Origin: Candidatus Helarchaeota archaeon
Lineage (GTDB): Archaea > Asgardarchaeota > Lokiarchaeia > Helarchaeales > JABXJV01
Direction: 5' to 3'
Assembly (NCBI GenBank): GCA_013375355.1
Contig: JABXJV010000481.1
Span: 1-6,028, forward strand
Length of the DNA: 6,028 bases
In this document: one piece after another, positions 1 through 4,710 of the stretch
How positions within the stretch are numbered: position 1 is the first letter of the stretch
How the letters are laid out: each line of letters begins with the position of its first letter
Position numbers and translations under genes: made by a program
Notes under the pieces: generated by a model
Database searches by the model: none
The model's input: only the letters and a program-made list of their open reading frames with translations
What the model was told of the DNA's origin: nothing

Positions 1-242
1 ATATTTATTTGGCTTATTCAAAAGCAAAGTTAATCCATGGAGATTTAAGCGAATATAATATATTAATCACACCAGAATTGGATATTGTGATAATAGATTG
101 GCCTCAATGGGTACCCTATGACCATCCAAATTTTAAATTCTATCTTAAAAGAGATATTAGTAATATCTTAAAATTCTTCAAACGAAAATATGATGTTTTT
201 CGTGATGAAAACGAAATTTTTAAAGAATTTTTTAATCCTTAA
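1..242 (+). CDS. rio2: RIO2-like atypical serine/threonine kinase, C-terminal part (partial, 5' end outside window)
   Basis: This is the C-terminal part of a RIO-family kinase or ATPase. In archaea and eukaryotes the family acts in the cytoplasm in late maturation of the small ribosomal subunit. The frame is open to the left edge: codons upstream of the TTG at 9 read Ile-Tyr with no stop, so that TTG is probably an internal Leu and the gene starts outside the window. The catalytic loop HGDLSEYN is visible, with the catalytic Asp codon at 42-44 and the metal-binding Asn four residues later. The metal-binding Asp of the IIDWPQ motif is at 96-98. The following HPN and RDISNILKFFKRKY helix is typical of RIO proteins. 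The IDWPQ form and the RKY ending resemble RIO2 more than RIO1, which usually has a D-x-x-QAV form. The family's N-terminal winged helix cannot be seen. The gene converges on the Sm-like gene with a 30-bp gap. Family assignment is firm; RIO2 over RIO1 is likely. Confidence 0.88.
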   Translation, partial: IYLAYSKAKLIHGDLSEYNILITPELDIVIIDWPQWVPYDHPNFKFYLKRDISNILKFFKRKYDVFRDENEIFKEFFNP

Positions 243-272
243 AATTCAATGAAGCGATTGGCTAAATGCTTT
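243..272. terminator. Short convergent spacer between rio2 and the Sm-like gene
   Basis: This 30-bp gap separates two converging stop codons. A T5 tract at 270-274 on the + strand could serve as the U-rich intrinsic terminator archaea use for the kinase transcript. It runs into the stop codon of the opposite gene. No stable hairpin is evident, and archaeal terminators do not need one. This is inference from composition only. Confidence 0.35.
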
Positions 273-527
273 TTAATATTCATCTGTATTAAGCGCTGAA
301 AGATCAGGCTTGATAAATAATATATTATTACCCCTTATGAACACTTCGCCAAATTTAGCAATCGGAGCTCCAGTTCCATCGAGCTCTTCAGCACTTGAAA
401 GTACTAAATTCATATAAGTATCGGTTTCTACTAAATAACCACGATACTCCTTTCCATCTTTTAATCTAATCAAAATTAAGTTGTTAACTGAACGTTGTAA
501 AATCTTTAATGGTTGTCTTTCTGCCAT
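273..527 (-). CDS. Archaeal Sm-like (SmAP/LSm) RNA-binding protein
   Basis: This gene encodes an 84-residue Sm-fold protein. Archaeal SmAPs form hexa- or heptameric rings that bind U-rich RNA and are linked to RNA processing, in the manner of eukaryotic LSm proteins or bacterial Hfq. The Sm1 motif is present in full (LKDGKEYRGYLVETD, then TYMNLVL), including the Asp and Asn of D-x-x-M-N that contact uridine. The Sm2 motif is IRGNNILFI, including the RNA-contacting Arg-Gly. The start chosen is the ATG at 527, giving MAERQPLKIL, which resembles known SmAP N-termini. A GGAG at 542-539 lies 11 nt upstream of it. An in-frame TTG at 536 would add three residues but sits only 2 nt from that GGAG, too close to be used. 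In many archaea the gene is followed by rpl37e; here a converging kinase gene follows instead. Confidence in the family is high; the biological partner RNAs are unknown. Confidence 0.93.
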   Translation of the reverse strand: MAERQPLKILQRSVNNLILIRLKDGKEYRGYLVETDTYMNLVLSSAEELDGTGAPIAKFGEVFIRGNNILFIKPDLSALNTDEY

Positions 528-538
528 TCCGATCAAAA

Positions 539-554
539 CTCCTTTTTTTTTTTT
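539..554 (-). promoter_or_regulatory. A-tract leader and Shine-Dalgarno of the Sm-like gene
   Basis: On the - strand a run of twelve A residues (554-543) is followed directly by GGAG (542-539), 11 nt before the ATG at 527. GGAG is the best Shine-Dalgarno match here and favours the ATG over the upstream TTG at 536. The A12 run would make the leader unstructured; it is also prone to length errors in sequencing. Confidence 0.55.
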
Positions 555-610
555 AATCTAGTCAAATTTTTTAATCTTTATTCCTTAATTTACTTGTATT
601 ATTAATAAAA

Positions 611-618
611 TTATATAA
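611..618 (-). promoter_or_regulatory. Candidate TATA box for the Sm-like gene
   Basis: TTATATAA lies about 85 bp upstream of the Sm-like ATG. Transcription typically begins about 25 bp downstream of an archaeal TATA centre, which would give a start near 590 and a leader of roughly 60 nt. The motif is symmetric and the whole region is very AT-rich, so other placements are possible. Confidence 0.3.
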
Positions 619-643
619 CAATTATTGATTTCCTTTTAAAACA

Positions 644-659
644 AATGTTTAAAAACATT
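644..659. repeat. Inverted repeat (7-bp arms, 2-bp spacer) upstream of the thiC TATA candidate
   Basis: AATGTTT (644-650) and its exact complement AAACATT (653-659) flank an AA. The element sits 4 bp upstream of the TTTATATC TATA candidate of thiC, a usual place for an archaeal transcription factor site. No regulator is identified. In AT-rich DNA a 7-bp arm match can arise by chance, so the operator role is inference. Confidence 0.4.
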
Positions 660-663
660 ATTC

Positions 664-671
664 TTTATATC
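664..671 (+). promoter_or_regulatory. Candidate TATA box for thiC
   Basis: TTTATATC closely matches the archaeal TATA consensus. It would place the transcription start near 692, leaving a leader of about 65 nt before the TTG start at 759. A second, weaker AT-rich candidate is TTAATTAAAA at 701-710. No TPP riboswitch core (no CTGAGA-type element and no second conserved arm) is seen in the leader. Confidence 0.4.
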
Positions 672-740
672 TTATTATTTTTAAAGGAATCTCAACATTA
701 TTAATTAAAAAATTAAAACCCGCAGAATAAATAAATTCGT

Positions 741-753
741 ACCGTCACGGTGA
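741..753 (+). promoter_or_regulatory. thiC Shine-Dalgarno embedded in an 11-bp palindrome
   Basis: GGTGA (749-753) is an exact match to the 3' part of the Shine-Dalgarno core and lies 5 nt before the TTG at 759, which decides the thiC start. The same bases close a perfect inverted repeat: ACCGT (741-745), C, ACGGT (747-751). As RNA it could form a 4-bp stem with a UCA loop, pairing 741-744 with 748-751 and covering part of the Shine-Dalgarno. As DNA it could be a small operator. Both roles are inference; the palindrome itself is directly visible and stands out as GC-rich in AT-rich surroundings. Confidence 0.5.
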
Positions 754-758
754 ATATC

Positions 759-2078
759 TTGACATTAATGTCAGACGCAAAACAACATAAATTAACAGAA
801 GAAATGAAATTTGTTGCAAAAGAGGAAAATTTAGAGCCAGAAGTTATAATGAAAGGTATTGCTAATGGCAGAATAATTATTCCCAGAAATGTAAAACGAG
901 ACTTCGACCCTATTGGAATAGGTGAAGGTTTAAGAATTAAAATTAATGCGAATATAGGAACATCAGCAGATGTGGTAGACCTAGATTTAGAAATTAGAAA
1001 AGCACAGATTTCTGAAAAATACGGCGCAGATACTATAATGGATCTAAGTACTGGTGGAGATTTAGATAATATTCGTAAAAAAATATTAGAAGCCGTTAAA
1101 ATACCCTTAGGAACTGTTCCAATTTATCAAGCAGCAATAGAAAATGTGGCAAAAAATAAAGCTATCGTAGATATGTCTCCCGAATTAATGCTCAAAGTTA
1201 TCGAAAAACATGCGAAAGATGGAGTAGATTTTATGACGCTCCATTGTGGGGTAATCAAGAATATTATGATACATTTAAAAGAACACCCCCGTTTAATGTC
1301 GATGGTTAGCCGAGGTGGTACTTTTCTTGGAGCTTGGATATTACATAATGATAAAGAGAATCCGTTATTTGAAAATTATGATTATCTTCTGGATTTGGCA
1401 AAAGAATATGATTTTTGTATAAGTTTAGGGGATGGACTAAGACCGGGTACTGTTCTAGATTCAACAGATTGGGCTCAACTTCAAGAATTATTAATCATTT
1501 CAGACTTGGTAAAAAGGGCTCGAAAAGCAAATGTCCAAGTAATGGTTGAAGGACCGGGACATATTCCAATTCATGAAGTTCAAGCAAATGTAAGAATTGA
1601 AAAATCATTATGTGATGGAGCACCATTCTATGTGTTAGGTCCTCTCGTGACTGATATAGCACCAGGATATGATCATATTGTAGCTGCTATTGGAGGAGCT
1701 CTAGCAGGAATGGCTGGCGCTGATTATTTATGTTATGTAACACCTTCCGAGCATTTAGGTCTTCCTACAGATGAAAAAGATATAATTGAAGGTGTAATTG
1801 CTTCAAAAATTGCCGCCCATGCTGCGGATCTTGCAAGAAGAAAAACTGAAATAGAATGGGATCGAAAAATGTCCGAAGCTCGAGCTCAATTGAACTGGGA
1901 TGCACAATTTCAACTCGCAATTGACCCTGAAAAGGCAATTAAATATTATAATCGTAATAAAACCACACAAACGGATGAAGTAAAGACATGTACAATGTGT
2001 GGAAAGTATTGTGCACTTAAAATATTAGCTAAAGAATTCGGTGAAGATATATTAGATAAAGCTCAATGTAATTTTTAA
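759..2078 (+). CDS. thiC: Phosphomethylpyrimidine synthase ThiC (short archaeal form)
   Basis: ThiC is a non-canonical radical-SAM enzyme. It rearranges aminoimidazole ribotide into HMP phosphate, the pyrimidine half of thiamine. The TTG start at 759 gives 439 residues beginning MTLMSDAK; it has GGTGA 5 nt upstream, whereas the in-frame GTG at 750 overlaps that motif and ATG 768 lies 14 nt from it. Conserved blocks in order: MVSRGG (182-187), SLGDGLRPG (222-230), EGPGHIP with His268, and TPSEHLGLP with His332. The two His are 64 residues apart, as are the zinc ligands His426 and His490 known from Caulobacter ThiC. The C-terminal cluster motif is CTMCGKYC (Cys411, 414, 418), spacing CX2CX3C, one residue shorter than the bacterial CX2CX4C. 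The long N-terminal domain of bacterial ThiC (about 600 residues) is absent, as in other archaea. No other thi gene is nearby. A BzaF-type paralogue (5-hydroxybenzimidazole synthase), of similar length, cannot be fully excluded. Confidence 0.93.
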   Translation: MTLMSDAKQHKLTEEMKFVAKEENLEPEVIMKGIANGRIIIPRNVKRDFDPIGIGEGLRIKINANIGTSADVVDLDLEIRKAQISEKYGADTIMDLSTGGDLDNIRKKILEAVKIPLGTVPIYQAAIENVAKNKAIVDMSPELMLKVIEKHAKDGVDFMTLHCGVIKNIMIHLKEHPRLMSMVSRGGTFLGAWILHNDKENPLFENYDYLLDLAKEYDFCISLGDGLRPGTVLDSTDWAQLQELLIISDLVKRARKANVQVMVEGPGHIPIHEVQANVRIEKSLCDGAPFYVLGPLVTDIAPGYDHIVAAIGGALAGMAGADYLCYVTPSEHLGLPTDEKDIIEGVIASKIAAHAADLARRKTEIEWDRKMSEARAQLNWDAQFQLAIDPEKAIKYYNRNKTTQTDEVKTCTMCGKYCALKILAKEFGEDILDKAQCNF

Positions 2079-2115
2079 ATAAATGAACTAATCGTATTTT
2101 TTAAGAGTATTTTTT
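2072..2115 (+). terminator. T-rich tracts ending thiC, overlapping the 3' end of rpa
   Basis: The converging thiC and rpa stop codons are only 9 bp apart. T tracts on the + strand occur at 2072-2076, across the thiC stop, and as T6 runs at 2097-2102 and 2110-2115. They match the U-rich signals that terminate archaeal transcription without a hairpin. The latter two lie within the opposite-strand rpa coding region, so the two transcripts' 3' ends probably overlap. No equally strong signal is seen for rpa on the - strand. Confidence 0.45.
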
Positions 2116-3827
2116 ATCTCTTTTATTACATTAGGCTCTTCTATATTTCGTGCCATTATTTCTAATTGATTATTTAATTTGTTTTTTTTAGTTCGGCCAG
2201 TTACAATTATTTCTTTTCCTAAAAACTGTTCAGTGTTAAGTTGAATCTGGGTAGAATCATCTACTTTTTCCAAATTTAATTGTTGACCTTCTTCGGAAGT
2301 AATTTTATATAGTTTTTCCGCTGTTTCTCCAATAACAGTTACACGAATATTATTCGTTCCATCATCCAAAGTAAATGAATAAATCATGCGTTTTTGAGAA
2401 TCTGGGACGATACCACATTTAGGACAATGAATTTCTCCATCTTCAAAAGTAACTTTTTTCATACATTTAGGACATGCATCATACATTAGATTTTTTGAAA
2501 TCAAATCTAAAATGGTTCCCCTCACTTCTACAAGCTGATTTTCTGAAATTTCAATTATATTTTTTCGAGTTGGTTTATACTCGCTTTCTGAAATATTACT
2601 TTTCATATCCACCTTTGTAACTTTTTCCTCACTAACTTCAAATTTACCAAATTTTCCTGTATTCAAACGAATTCTGTTTTGATAAGTTGTTACATAACCA
2701 TTTATAATTTGATAACTCTCCCCTTTTTTCATTTTTTGAATGTCCTCGTTCCAAACAGATAGAATTACACTTCCTGTTTCGTCTCCTAATATTACTTCCA
2801 TTACTTTATTATCATTAGCTACTTCCCTAACTTCCCCCAATTCAATACATTTTCCTATTAAATTTACATTTCTACTTTCAGGCGTTAAATCCGTGATTTT
2901 AATTTGAGGCTGGCCTGCTGAATAAGATGGAACTTCTATTTGAGTTTGTTTTAAATCTTCCACTTGGGAAATCTGAACTCCTTTTGGATTTATTTCAATA
3001 ATAGTTGAGTTGCCGATATTCAGATTTATTCGATTTCCAAAACCAAGTCTCGTATATCCTTGTTTTATTCTTATTACATCCCCTTTCGAAGCATTACTAA
3101 TATTATTTATTTTCTCCCCCCATACAGGAACATGAATTTGTCCCGTCTCATCAGCTACAGTCATTTCTTGAAGTTTTGTTTGCCTTCCATCTCTTGTGGT
3201 TATATCTTTAACCTCTGGAATATCAATAATTTTTCCAACAATTGATATATTGTTCATGTCGGGTTTGATTTCACCAATTTTAATTTCTTCTACTGATATC
3301 TCAGGAAAATCTTCTGCATCGACATCCGGGTTTAATTCAATTTCACCCCGGTTTCCTAAATTTACTTCGTTTTGTCCCTGCCAGCCTTCCTTAATATAAC
3401 TATTTTTTAATTCAATTATTTTCCCATTTTTTATTGAGCCGTTTTCGACAAGATTTACGTGTTCATCCCATAGGGCTGCCCTAATACTACCTGTTTTATC
3501 TCTTAATGTAAGATTTACAACCTTTCCATCGGTTCCGGATTTCCTTTGAAATGTTCTGACAGGATAGATGTTTTCAACACGTCCAGCAACCGTTACTGTC
3601 TGCATACCAACCTCTAACTCATTTATATAAAGTCTTCTTTGAAATATTCCCGCATCTTGTTCGATTTCAACACCACAATCTTTTGCAATAATTGCAAGTG
3701 CTCCCTCATCGGATAATAAACCATCAAATTCCTTTTTGATGTCTTCAATTCTGCTTTGTAATTCCTCCTTTGTAATACCCATCTTATTAACAATTTTGTT
3801 TACACTATCTTCAAAATTCGAGTTCAA
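2088..3827 (-). CDS. rpa: Replication protein A, single-chain, four OB folds with zinc finger
   Basis: This is a 579-residue single-stranded-DNA-binding protein for replication, repair and recombination. A helical N-terminus (about 15-55, including LLSDEGALAIIAK) resembles other archaeal RPAs. Three clear OB folds follow at about 72-167, 190-281 and 315-400. Each carries a related strand: LRDKTGSIRAALWDE, VADETGQIHVPVWGE and LGDETGSVILSVWNE, with a conserved Trp at 120, 236 and 359. Each ends in an N-x-I/V-x-L-type strand. A fourth OB-like region (about 428-565) contains a zinc finger, Cys452, Cys455, Cys468 and Cys471 (CX2CX12CX2C), then LDDGTNNIRVTVIGE. This is the layout of multi-OB euryarchaeal RPAs such as that of Methanocaldococcus. 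The start is a TTG; GTGAT at 3841-3837 lies 9 nt upstream and an in-frame TGA at 3848 bars any longer form. An internal ATG (Met16) would cut into the N-terminal helix. Confidence 0.93.
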   Translation of the reverse strand: MNSNFEDSVNKIVNKMGITKEELQSRIEDIKKEFDGLLSDEGALAIIAKDCGVEIEQDAGIFQRRLYINELEVGMQTVTVAGRVENIYPVRTFQRKSGTDGKVVNLTLRDKTGSIRAALWDEHVNLVENGSIKNGKIIELKNSYIKEGWQGQNEVNLGNRGEIELNPDVDAEDFPEISVEEIKIGEIKPDMNNISIVGKIIDIPEVKDITTRDGRQTKLQEMTVADETGQIHVPVWGEKINNISNASKGDVIRIKQGYTRLGFGNRINLNIGNSTIIEINPKGVQISQVEDLKQTQIEVPSYSAGQPQIKITDLTPESRNVNLIGKCIELGEVREVANDNKVMEVILGDETGSVILSVWNEDIQKMKKGESYQIINGYVTTYQNRIRLNTGKFGKFEVSEEKVTKVDMKSNISESEYKPTRKNIIEISENQLVEVRGTILDLISKNLMYDACPKCMKKVTFEDGEIHCPKCGIVPDSQKRMIYSFTLDDGTNNIRVTVIGETAEKLYKITSEEGQQLNLEKVDDSTQIQLNTEQFLGKEIIVTGRTKKNKLNNQLEIMARNIEEPNVIKEIKNTLKKYD

Positions 3828-3887
3828 TGAGATCCCATCACTTTCTCAATAATACAATAAATTTTCTTAAAATAATCTTGAAAATTT

Positions 3888-3895
3888 CATATAAA
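3888..3895 (-). promoter_or_regulatory. Candidate TATA box for rpa
   Basis: Read on the - strand, TTTATATG at 3895-3888 is a very good archaeal TATA match, 61 bp before the TTG start. The expected transcription start is near 3867, giving a leader of about 40 nt. This is the best promoter candidate for rpa in the 317-bp divergent region. Confidence 0.5.
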
Positions 3896-4025
3896 TACAA
3901 AACTAATTCCTATAGATTATTCTAAATATTAATTAAAATTTGTATTACCTTAATCCTTTATTTCTAACCTTAGAATGTTCTTTATAATTTAAAATTTATT
4001 TAAAAATAACTTTCTAAACTTCAGA

Positions 4026-4033
4026 TTTATAAA
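4026..4033 (+). promoter_or_regulatory. Candidate TATA box for apt-mtnP
   Basis: TTTATAAA is a consensus-like archaeal TATA box. The predicted start is near 4055, leaving a leader of about 90 nt before apt. An alternative is the TTTTTATC-like site at about 4082-4089, which would give a leader of about 35 nt. The choice between them is not resolvable from sequence. Confidence 0.4.
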
Positions 4034-4052
4034 GGATTTTTAAAAATCCTTT
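4031..4052. repeat. Perfect 22-bp palindrome in the apt promoter region
   Basis: The left half AAAGGATTTTT (4031-4041) is followed immediately by its exact complement AAAAATCCTTT (4042-4052). It overlaps the last three bases of the TTTATAAA box and ends just before the predicted transcription start, a classic place for a repressor operator. It lies between divergent genes, so a terminator role is unlikely. No regulator is known. Confidence 0.6.
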
Positions 4053-4128
4053 TTTAAAACTTAAGGGATTGATAATAGAAATTTTTATCTACCATTTCGA
4101 AATTTTAAAAATTAAGTTACTTCAAATT

Positions 4129-4134
4129 AAGGAG
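4129..4134 (+). promoter_or_regulatory. Shine-Dalgarno deciding the apt TTG start
   Basis: AAGGAG lies 10 nt before the TTG at 4145. The only nearby ATG (4137-4139) is followed at once by a TAA, so the TTG is the credible start. Confidence 0.65.
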
Positions 4135-4144
4135 TTATGTAAAA

Positions 4145-4678
4145 TTGGACTTAGAAAAAAAGATTAGGAACGTTCCTGATTGGCCAATTAAAGGTATACA
4201 ATTTAAAGATATAACTACAATATTGCAAGATCCAAAAGCTTTGAAAGAATCAATAGATATATTTGTTAAAAGGTATAAAAATAAAAAGATAGATAAAGTA
4301 GTGTCAATGGAAGCTCGAGGTTTTATATTTGGGGCGGCAATTGCTTATATGATAGATGCAGGTTTTGTACCTATTAGAAAGAAAGGAAAATTGCCCTATA
4401 AAACAATAGAATATACTTATGAAAAGGAATATGGTCCGGACACTTTAATTATGCATATTGATGCAATAGAGCAAGGTGAAAATGTATTGGTTATGGATGA
4501 TCTACTCGCTACTGGAGGTACGGCATTAGCTGCTGCTAAGATGGTAGAACAACTAAAAGGAGACGTAGTTGAAATTGCATTTCTTATCGAACTTACACAC
4601 AGTCTACATGGAAGAGAATTTCTTGAGAAAAATAATTATAAAGTATGGTCTCATCTAAAAATACCAGTTGAGGAATAA
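4145..4678 (+). CDS. apt: Adenine phosphoribosyltransferase (bacterial-type Apt)
   Basis: Apt condenses adenine with PRPP to give AMP and pyrophosphate, a cytoplasmic purine salvage step. The 177-residue length is close to the E. coli enzyme (about 183). Visible landmarks, in order: the N-terminal IRNVPDWPIKGIQFKDIT, typical of Apt; SMEARGFIFG (54-63); the flexible loop RKKGKLPYKT (78-87) followed by YEKEYG; and the PRPP-binding signature VLVMDDLLATGGTA (114-127) with the acidic pair Asp118-Asp119. All key elements are intact. This is the form common in bacteria and eukaryotes rather than the distinct archaeal Hpt/GfcR-like form, so an ancient transfer is possible but unproven. The gene begins with TTG behind an AAGGAG. 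It is followed 32 bp later by methylthioadenosine phosphorylase, which produces adenine, so co-transcription makes metabolic sense. Confidence 0.95.
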   Translation: MDLEKKIRNVPDWPIKGIQFKDITTILQDPKALKESIDIFVKRYKNKKIDKVVSMEARGFIFGAAIAYMIDAGFVPIRKKGKLPYKTIEYTYEKEYGPDTLIMHIDAIEQGENVLVMDDLLATGGTALAAAKMVEQLKGDVVEIAFLIELTHSLHGREFLEKNNYKVWSHLKIPVEE

Positions 4679-4697
4679 ATGCTGAATTTTAATTCGT

Positions 4698-4702
4698 AGG
4701 AG
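4698..4702 (+). promoter_or_regulatory. Shine-Dalgarno of the MTA phosphorylase gene
   Basis: AGGAG lies 8 nt before the ATG at 4711, in the 32-bp gap after apt. It supports this start over a downstream in-frame ATG at 4774, which has no comparable site. No promoter-like TATA box or T-rich terminator is seen in the gap, consistent with one transcript. Confidence 0.65.
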
Positions 4703-4710
4703 ATAAATAA

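Larger units (their letters stand above)
3828..4144. other. 317-bp divergent intergenic region between rpa and apt
   Basis: The region has no convincing ORF on either strand and is strongly AT-rich. It holds the rpa TATA candidate near its left end. A central stretch of TATA-like sequence (about 3979-4007) could belong to either direction. On the right are a TATA box overlapping a perfect palindrome, then the apt Shine-Dalgarno. I see no tRNA, riboswitch or small RNA structure that I can support. Confidence 0.6.

Noticed and set aside
672..758. Possible TPP riboswitch in the thiC leader
   Set aside because: I looked for the conserved CTGAGA-type element and the second pyrophosphate-binding arm and found neither; the likely leader is also short and too AT-rich for the fold.
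3060..3399. Two small overlapping + strand ORFs (3060-3245 and 3196-3399) inside rpa
   Set aside because: They lie antisense to conserved OB-fold coding sequence, lack a convincing Shine-Dalgarno and have no recognisable protein features; they are shadows of the rpa frame.
4031..4055. Palindrome followed by T residues as an intrinsic terminator
   Set aside because: It lies between two divergent genes, with no transcript known to end there, and the stem is mostly A-T; a promoter-region operator is the better reading.
3828..4144. Replication origin in the AT-rich region beside rpa
   Set aside because: No repeated origin-recognition-box-like elements and no orc1/cdc6 gene are seen; AT-richness alone fits a divergent promoter region in this genome.
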